A stretch of DNA of 35,931 nt from an uncultured Oscillospiraceae bacterium (GTDB lineage: Bacteria; Bacillota; Clostridia; Oscillospirales; Ruminococcaceae), in assembly GCA_934488695.1 (NCBI GenBank), contig CAKSSH010000012.1, positions 1 through 35,931 of the forward strand, given 5' to 3'. Position numbers and translations under genes: made by a program. The notes under the pieces are model-generated. The model did not search any database. It had not been told where the DNA came from and saw only the letters and a program-made list of their open reading frames with translations. Each line of letters starts with the position of its first letter. Position 1 is the first letter of the stretch. Shown piece after piece: positions 31,755 to 35,931 of this stretch.

Positions 31755-32944
31755 ACCGCTTTTCCTCCGCATACCGTAATAAGATTTTTTCCAAACACCC
31801 GCATTCCGGCAAACGGAGTGCTTTTCCCTTTGCTTTTAAACTCGCTTGGATTTATGTTATATTCTTGTCCAAGATCATAGACGCACAGGTCCTCTGTTTG
31901 CGGCAGACCAAACCGCCTCCTCGGGTTTATAGACATAAGCTCTATCAGTCTTTCAAGCGAAATTATCCCCGTTTTAACAAGCCTTGTGAAAAGCACGGGG
32001 AAAGCGGTTTCAAGCCCGACCACCCCCATCAGGCTTTTTTCAAGGCCGCGCGATTTTTCTTCCGCGCTATGCGGCGCATGATCGGTCGCTATCATATCAA
32101 TCGTTCCGTCTTGCAGCCCCTCAATCAACGCCTGCCGATCCTCCTCACCCCGAATCGGCGGATTCATTTTATAATTTCCGCTGTCTTTTAAGTCCGTATC
32201 ATTGAGAACAAGGTAATGCGGCGCCGTTTCACAGGTCACATCCACACCGTCCGCCTTGGCACGGCGTATCAGCTCTACGCTTTCCTTGCAGGAAACATGG
32301 CAGACATGATAGGAACAGCCGGTTTCCGCCGCAAGGGCCAAATCCCTTTCAAGCGGCCTGTATTCGCTTTCGGAGCATATTCCTCGGTAACCGTGAAGCC
32401 GCGCGTACTCGCCGTCGTGTATACAGCCGCCGGCAAGCAGCGAACAATCCTCGCAGTGCGCCGCGATAATTTTATGCAGCTCCTTTGCACGAATCATGGC
32501 GCTGCGCATCATTTCCCGGCTCTGTATCCCCCGGCCGTCATCCGAAAATGCCACGCAGTACGGCGCCAGAGACTCCATAAAAACAAGCTCCTCCCCTTCT
32601 TCACCCACCGTGATGGATGCATACGGGTGCACCCGTATAACGGCGTCGCGTTGTATGATTTGAAGCTGCTTTTCGATGTTCTCGACGCAATCCGGCACAG
32701 GGTTTAAATTCGGCATCGTGCAAACATCGGTGTACCCGCCTCTTGCAGCCGCCTGCGTCCCGGTTTTTATTGTCTCCTTATAAAAAAAACCCGGTTCTCT
32801 GAAATGCACATGAACATCACAGAAAGCCGGAAAAATATAAAGCTGTTTAGAATCGGAAACAAAATCAACATTGCCGACGGCAAGTTCAAAATCCTCCTGT
32901 TTTACAATACCGTTTTTATAAACAAAAGCATTTTTAATCATCAT
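31733..32944 (-). CDS. pyrC: Dihydroorotase
   Basis: A 403-residue amidohydrolase closing carbamoyl-aspartate to dihydroorotate. The metal motif is FCDVHVHFREPG. Further metal ligands come from AHCED, YHVCHVS and MIATDHAPH. It is of the Bacillus PyrC length (class I). GGGAG lies 6 bases before ATG 32944; a second ATG follows directly, so MMIK or MIK are both possible. It is the first gene of the pyr operon, with the terminator at 32956-32988 only 12 bases upstream of the start codon, so expression must depend on read-through. Confidence 0.97.
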   Translation of the reverse strand: MMIKNAFVYKNGIVKQEDFELAVGNVDFVSDSKQLYIFPAFCDVHVHFREPGFFYKETIKTGTQAAARGGYTDVCTMPNLNPVPDCVENIEKQLQIIQRDAVIRVHPYASITVGEEGEELVFMESLAPYCVAFSDDGRGIQSREMMRSAMIRAKELHKIIAAHCEDCSLLAGGCIHDGEYARLHGYRGICSESEYRPLERDLALAAETGCSYHVCHVSCKESVELIRRAKADGVDVTCETAPHYLVLNDTDLKDSGNYKMNPPIRGEEDRQALIEGLQDGTIDMIATDHAPHSAEEKSRGLEKSLMGVVGLETAFPVLFTRLVKTGIISLERLIELMSINPRRRFGLPQTEDLCVYDLGQEYNINPSEFKSKGKSTPFAGMRVFGKNLITVCGGKAVWNLTEN

Positions 32945-32955
32945 AGTCTTCTCCC

Positions 32956-32988
32956 AAAAAAAGGCCTGCTTTCTTTAAAAAGCAGGCC
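32956..32988 (-). terminator. Attenuator terminator directly before pyrC
   Basis: In the transcript, a 10-bp GC-rich stem (32988-32979 with 32972-32963) is followed by seven U (32962-32956). It lies between the pyr promoter and pyrC, so it must be regulated or leaky for the operon to be expressed. Confidence 0.9.
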
Positions 32989-33071
32989 ATGAGCGCAAGA
33001 AGGCAGACTGGTGCACAGTCTTTTATTACAATCTTGCCGGCGTCACAGCACCTTGCTTAAAGATTCTTATT
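32989..33071 (-). promoter_or_regulatory. pyr operon leader with possible pseudoknot (unassigned RNA element)
   Basis: In the transcript, GCAAGA (33037-33032) can pair with UCUUGC (33000-32995). That helix encloses a 6-bp hairpin, AGACUG (33021-33016) with CAGUCU (33010-33005), loop UGCAC. The upstream GGUGC (33052-33048) is complementary to GCACC (33014-33010), which is in the loop plus its closing base: a possible pseudoknot. I see no PyrR-type loop (the CNGNGAGG pattern) and no pyrR gene in the window. The pairings are hand-drawn. Confidence 0.45.
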
Positions 33072-33077
33072 GTTTTT

Positions 33078-33106
33078 ATTCTACCACCGAAGTGCGCCAA
33101 AGTCAA
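33078..33106 (-). promoter_or_regulatory. Promoter of the pyr operon
   Basis: On the minus strand: TTGACT (33106-33101), a 17-base spacer and TAGAAT (33083-33078). It gives a leader of about 125 bases. It is divergent from the DUF1292 promoter whose -35 begins at 33148. Confidence 0.85.
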
Positions 33107-33147
33107 TAGCAAAATATCGACCGACAAAAATCGCAAAAATTTTCCGG

Positions 33148-33176
33148 TTGACGCGACGGCAAAATTATTGTACAAT
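33148..33176 (+). promoter_or_regulatory. Promoter of the DUF1292 gene
   Basis: TTGACG (33148-33153), a 17-base spacer and TACAAT (33171-33176). Confidence 0.85.
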
Positions 33177-33212
33177 AGAGTAAAAGGAAGCGACATCAAA
33201 GGAGGCAACGTT

Positions 33213-33539
33213 ATGCCGGAAGAACAAAGCGGCTTCGGTCCCGAGATTTTAAATCTTCTGGACGAGGACGGAAACGAACACGAGTTTGAATTGCTGGATG
33301 AATTGGACACCGAGGACGGAGAACACTATATCGCCATTTTCCCGACGGCTGCCAACAGCGAGGAATACGTTGACAGCGACGGAGAGCTCATTATCATGAA
33401 GGTGGATCGTGACGATCCCGACGAATGTTTCATGCATATTGAGGACGAAGAGGAGTTTGACCGTATTGCCGCAATTTTTGTGGAGCGGTTGTCGGACGAG
33501 TTTGAGTTTCTCTATCCCGAGGACGAAGAAGAAAAATAA
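33213..33539 (+). CDS. DUF1292 family protein (YrzB-like)
   Basis: A 108-residue, strongly acidic cytoplasmic protein of unknown function. The pattern ILNLLDEDGNEHEFELLDEL, then EYVDSDGELIIMKVD and EEEFDRIAAIFVE is typical of DUF1292, small proteins widespread in Bacillota and often near alaS, ruvX and ireB. None of those neighbours is here. Start: the frame opens at 33168 inside the promoter, but AAAGGAGG lies 7 bases before ATG 33213 (MPEEQSGFG). Its 3' side leads into a small-RNA candidate with its own promoter. Confidence 0.9.
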   Translation: MPEEQSGFGPEILNLLDEDGNEHEFELLDELDTEDGEHYIAIFPTAANSEEYVDSDGELIIMKVDRDDPDECFMHIEDEEEFDRIAAIFVERLSDEFEFLYPEDEEEK

Positions 33540-33552
33540 AAGACCTTCTGCC

Positions 33553-33580
33553 TTGTTTGACACATTACTTTCAATATAAT
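33553..33580 (+). promoter_or_regulatory. Promoter of a small-RNA candidate
   Basis: TTGTTT (33553-33558), a 16-base spacer and consensus TATAAT (33575-33580). The expected start is near 33587. No gene follows it on this strand before the terminator at 33741. Confidence 0.6.
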
Positions 33581-33587
33581 CCAACAC

Positions 33588-33772
33588 ATTATTTTTCGGA
33601 AAGTCTCTTTGGCAGCGGATTGCAGACCTCCCGCCGGCGGCGGATGCAGGGAGCGTGAACCTGTCTCGGGACTATACCGGCCTTTTTCTACGGAAACGGG
33701 TTTTATATAGAGTAAGACGGCAAGGCGGGCTTAAAAATTCGGCGCACATCTTTCGGATGTGCGCCTTTTTTT
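33588..33772 (+). ncRNA. Candidate small non-coding RNA (6S RNA possible)
   Basis: This 185-base unit between a promoter and a strong terminator has no convincing coding frame or ribosome site. Its ends can pair: AAGUCU (33601-33606) with GGGCUU (33727-33732), and CUUUG (33607-33611) with CAAGG (33721-33725). Nested helices are possible inside: CCCG with CGGG, GCCGG with CCGGC, and CAGG with CCUG. The result would be a rod of the general 6S RNA shape and size. I do not recognise enough conserved sequence to call ssrS, and tmRNA, RNase P and SRP RNA signatures are absent. The 5' end is estimated. Confidence 0.5.
33741..33772 (+). terminator. Terminator of the small-RNA candidate
   Basis: A 10-bp perfect stem, 33741-33750 with 33756-33765, loop TTTCG, followed by seven T. 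It may also stop leftward transcripts from the TSUP genes. Confidence 0.92.
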
Positions 33773-33808
33773 GCGCGTTCAATATTTCTTAAATAAGTGA
33801 CACACGGC

Positions 33809-34228
33809 TTATTCGGCCGGCGGCCTGTCGCCCGACCCCTTTGATGACTGCACCGTGGTTTTCCCCTTTTTGCGAAAGGAGCCGACCACCTCCCCGACCC
33901 CCAAGCAAAGTAAAAACACCGCCAACGCTTTGCGTAAAAGACCGGGAGTTGCCGTTCCGGACAAAATCGCGCCGAGCACGGCACCCGGCACGGCCGTCAA
34001 AACGGTGAATCCCGCGATACGCCATCGCAGCAGTCGGTTTTTAAAATGCAGCGCCATTGACAGAGCGGCAATCGGCAGAAAAAACAGCAGATTGATTCCC
34101 TGCGCCGTCAATTGCGGCGTATCTGTAAAAGCAGCCAAATAAAGAAGCAGCACTCCACCGCCACCCATCCCCATGGCGCCGATGACCGCTGCAAAAAAAC
34201 CGGCCGTAAAAATCATCAGCACCCTCAT
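33809..34228 (-). CDS. TSUP (TauE/SafE) family permease, C-terminal half-size subunit
   Basis: 139 residues with about four membrane helices and a charged tail. IGAMGMGGGGVLLLYL near the N-terminus is the glycine-rich TSUP repeat signature; GINLLFFLPIAALSM and PGAVLGAIL follow. Usual TSUP proteins are about 250 residues with two such repeats; here each repeat is its own gene. Family members export sulfite, sulfonates or other organic anions; the substrate is unknown. Start: the frame opens at 34561, but ATG 34228 overlaps the upstream TGA as ATGA and begins MRVLMIFTAGFF, giving a sensible first helix. Confidence 0.85.
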   Translation of the reverse strand: MRVLMIFTAGFFAAVIGAMGMGGGGVLLLYLAAFTDTPQLTAQGINLLFFLPIAALSMALHFKNRLLRWRIAGFTVLTAVPGAVLGAILSGTATPGLLRKALAVFLLCLGVGEVVGSFRKKGKTTVQSSKGSGDRPPAE

Positions 34229-34593
34229 CTCAGCAGCATCCGCACTGCGGCGACCGCAATCAAGGCCCCGAAAACACGTTGCAGCCATGGCCCGGACACG
34301 CGTTTTAATAAAGCAGCCCCGACGACCGCGCCCAAAAGTCCCGGCAGCAAAAAGGCAAGGCAATCCGAAAAATGAACGCTGCCGCGTACAAGATAAAAAA
34401 CGGCGCTGACTGCCGTCACGGCAAAAATAACCGCCACCGACGTTGCATGAGCCTCCTGCTCCGAAAGGCCGACCCGCCGCAAAAGCGGGACCGCCACCGT
34501 GCCGCCGCCGGCACCGAAAAATCCGTTTAAAAATCCGCACACAGCCCCCGCCAGCAGGCAAAAAAGCCGATTTTTCTTTTTTGTTCCTTCCAT
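34225..34593 (-). CDS. TSUP (TauE/SafE) family permease, N-terminal half-size subunit
   Basis: 122 residues with about four membrane helices. GFLNGFFGAGGGTVAVPLL is the first TSUP repeat, followed by HATSVAVIFAVTAVSA and LPGLLGAVVGAALL. It is probably the partner of the half-size gene that follows by an ATGA overlap, forming a heterodimer equal to one full transporter (inference). Start: the frame opens at 34842, but AGAGG lies 6 bases before ATG 34593 (MEGTKKKNRLFCLLAG), which starts just before helix 1. Confidence 0.85.
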   Translation of the reverse strand: MEGTKKKNRLFCLLAGAVCGFLNGFFGAGGGTVAVPLLRRVGLSEQEAHATSVAVIFAVTAVSAVFYLVRGSVHFSDCLAFLLPGLLGAVVGAALLKRVSGPWLQRVFGALIAVAAVRMLLR

Positions 34594-34759
34594 AAAAAAC
34601 CTCTTCTCGATGAATTTCTCCCGCGGTTTTTTTCTTTTATTTTTCCAAATTAGTATGCCCGTTCCTTGTACAAAAAACCTTTTGTCTTGTTTTTGGCTAT
34701 TTTTAGCAATTTCCCCCGGAAGATGTGCATAAATTGTCCGAAATATCCCGTTAATTGTC

Positions 34760-34789
34760 TTGACTTTCCCTTTATGCAGTTCGTATAAT
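34760..34789 (+). promoter_or_regulatory. Promoter of the GH3 gene
   Basis: TTGACT (34760-34765), an 18-base spacer and TATAAT (34784-34789), 23 bases before the ATG. Confidence 0.8.
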
Positions 34790-34812
34790 AAAGGAAACGG
34801 GAGGTGTGTCGA

Positions 34813-35931
34813 ATGTGGATCGATAAAGAAAAAACCGTTCACGGAAAAAAATTATGGGAAACCGCGCCGGGCGTTGTCCCGGAGCTTGTTCCGTTGTGCC
34901 GAAAACTGGCGGCGGAGGGCAGCGTCCTTTTAAAAAATGACGGTGTTCTTCCGTTTTCAGCGGGTCAAAAAATCGCCCTGTTCGGCCGAATTCAAGAAAC
35001 CTACTTAAAAGGCGGAACCGGGTCCGGCGGATATGTCCGACCGCTTGAGCCCCCCTGCATTTGGACCTCGCTGCGCCAAAACGGAGTATTTGAAATCGAC
35101 GAAGAGCTGTGCCGCATTTATGCCGACTGGATTGCCGAAAATCCGTTAAACACCGGAGACGGCTGGGTCATGCCCTGGAGCCAGACCGAAATGCCGATTT
35201 CGGCTGAGGTGGCCGCGGCTGCCGCCGCGCGTTGTGACGCCGCCGTGATTTTTCTCAACCGGATTGCCGGTGAAAGCCGGGACAACAAGGCTGAACCGGG
35301 CGGTTATTTACTGACTGCAGATGAGGAGGCTATGCTTGCCCGGGTCACAGAGCATTTTGAAAAAACCGTTGTTGTTTTAAACGTCAGCAATTTTATGGAT
35401 CTTTCCTTTATGGATCGTTACCCGGTCTCGGCCGTACTATATGTTTTTCAGGGAGGTCAGGAGGGCGCCAACGCGCTTGCCGACCTGCTGTCGGGCAAAA
35501 TTAGCCCCAGCGGCAAGCTGCCGGACACACAAAGCTTTGCGTTGGAGGATCACCCCTCCTTCCAAAACTTCGGCGACCCCGAAAAGACCGTTTATGCCGA
35601 GGATATTTACGTCGGCTACCGCTATTTTGAATCCTTTAAGCCGCAGAGCGTTCGTTATCCGTTCGGCTTCGGGCTTACTTATACCACCTTTGATGTTCAA
35701 AGCACTGCTTGTCTTAAGGATGAAAGCATTGTTGTCCGCGCCGTCGTGCGCAATACCGGCAGTTTTCCGGCACGAGAGGTCGTTCAGGTGTACTTCAAGG
35801 CGCCCTGCGGCCGTCTCGGAACGCCGGCTCGTCAGCTGGCCGCCTACGGAAAAACCGGCACGCTGCAGCCGGGGGATTTGGAAACCTTGACCCTCTCTTT
35901 CCCCGTCAACCAAATGGCGTCCTACGATGAT
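34813..35931 (+). CDS. Glycoside hydrolase family 3, partial at right edge, C-domain first
   Basis: The 373 residues visible start MWIDKEKTVHGKKLWE, and GGGAGGTG precedes ATG 34813. Residues about 30-300 match the GH3 C-terminal alpha/beta sandwich: AAEGSVLLKNDGVLPF, GGTGSGGY, GESRDNK (likely acid/base Glu region), QGGQEGANALADLLSGK, SPSGKLPDT and YPFGFGLTYTTF. A fibronectin III-like domain follows (VVRNTGSFPAREVVQVYF). In ordinary GH3 these come last; here they come first, so the TIM-barrel with the nucleophile should follow off the edge, as in the domain-swapped beta-glucosidase of Ruminococcus albus. There is no signal peptide, so it is probably cytoplasmic. Substrate unknown. Confidence 0.9.
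   Translation, partial: MWIDKEKTVHGKKLWETAPGVVPELVPLCRKLAAEGSVLLKNDGVLPFSAGQKIALFGRIQETYLKGGTGSGGYVRPLEPPCIWTSLRQNGVFEIDEELCRIYADWIAENPLNTGDGWVMPWSQTEMPISAEVAAAAAARCDAAVIFLNRIAGESRDNKAEPGGYLLTADEEAMLARVTEHFEKTVVVLNVSNFMDLSFMDRYPVSAVLYVFQGGQEGANALADLLSGKISPSGKLPDTQSFALEDHPSFQNFGDPEKTVYAEDIYVGYRYFESFKPQSVRYPFGFGLTYTTFDVQSTACLKDESIVVRAVVRNTGSFPAREVVQVYFKAPCGRLGTPARQLAAYGKTGTLQPGDLETLTLSFPVNQMASYDD

Noticed and set aside
32939..32992. Possible 18-residue leader peptide MACFLKKAGLFLGEDYDD through the pyr terminator and overlapping the pyrC start
   Set aside because: No ribosome site before its ATG and no codon run tied to pyrimidines. The structured leader explains the region better, though coupling cannot be excluded.
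33213..33539. Repeated acidic GAG/GAC codons as a possible tandem repeat
   Set aside because: They reflect the acidic DUF1292 composition; there is no regular repeat unit.
1..35931. CRISPR arrays, toxin-antitoxin pairs, phage genes or insertion sequences inside 1016-35931
   Set aside because: No spaced direct repeats and no transposase, integrase, capsid or toxin-like frames were seen in this part.

Overview
The window looks like a chromosomal segment of a spore-forming Clostridia (Bacillota), probably from the Oscillospirales/Ruminococcaceae. This is inferred from the PyrK/PyrD type 1B pair, a SpoIID-domain protein, four-cysteine L28, DUF1292, a [4Fe-4S] PurF, TnpV in a neighbouring mobile element, Bacillus-type promoters and GGAGG ribosome binding sites. 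No rRNA or other taxonomic marker is present, so the family-level placement is a guess.

Layout. (1) 1-949: right-hand end of an integrated mobile element. It carries a tnpV gene that runs off the left edge and stops at the 3' half of a tRNA-Arg(CCU) gene, an integration scar; the host terminator follows. (2) 1016-4642: a carbohydrate locus. An AraC-type regulator reads rightward, opposite a leftward three-gene operon of GH5 glycosidase, EamA transporter and polysaccharide deacetylase. (3) 4742-11837: housekeeping genes: Tex, a beta-CASP metallo-beta-lactamase RNase, rpmB (opposite strand), a SpoIID/LytB protein and alanine racemase, mostly with clear promoters and terminators. (4) 11956-33083: a 21-kb leftward nucleotide block. 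Eight pyr genes in the order pyrC-carA-carB-pyrK-pyrD-pyrF-pyrE-pyrB cover all steps to UMP. Nine pur genes follow in the order purE-purC-purF-purM-purN-purO-purV-purD-purL, covering PRPP to IMP except purB and purK. (5) 33148-35931: a DUF1292 gene, a probable small RNA, two half-size TSUP permease genes, and the start of a GH3 glycosidase that runs off the right edge.

Regulation visible in the sequence. The purE operon starts with a strong promoter and a ZTP (pfl) riboswitch whose 3' conserved GGGC is also the foot of an intrinsic terminator. No terminator is seen between pyrB and this element, so pyr read-through would also pass the ZTP switch. The pyr operon has its own 125-nt leader, with a possible pseudoknot and an intrinsic terminator just before pyrC. 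It does not resemble the PyrR-binding loop and is the best candidate here for an undescribed regulatory RNA.

Unusual proteins. PyrB carries a C-terminal copy of the PyrI zinc domain without the allosteric domain. The last two IMP steps use a stand-alone AICAR transformylase plus a PurO-type cyclohydrolase instead of PurH. The TSUP transporter is split into two four-helix halves. The GH3 enzyme has its C-domain at the N-terminus.
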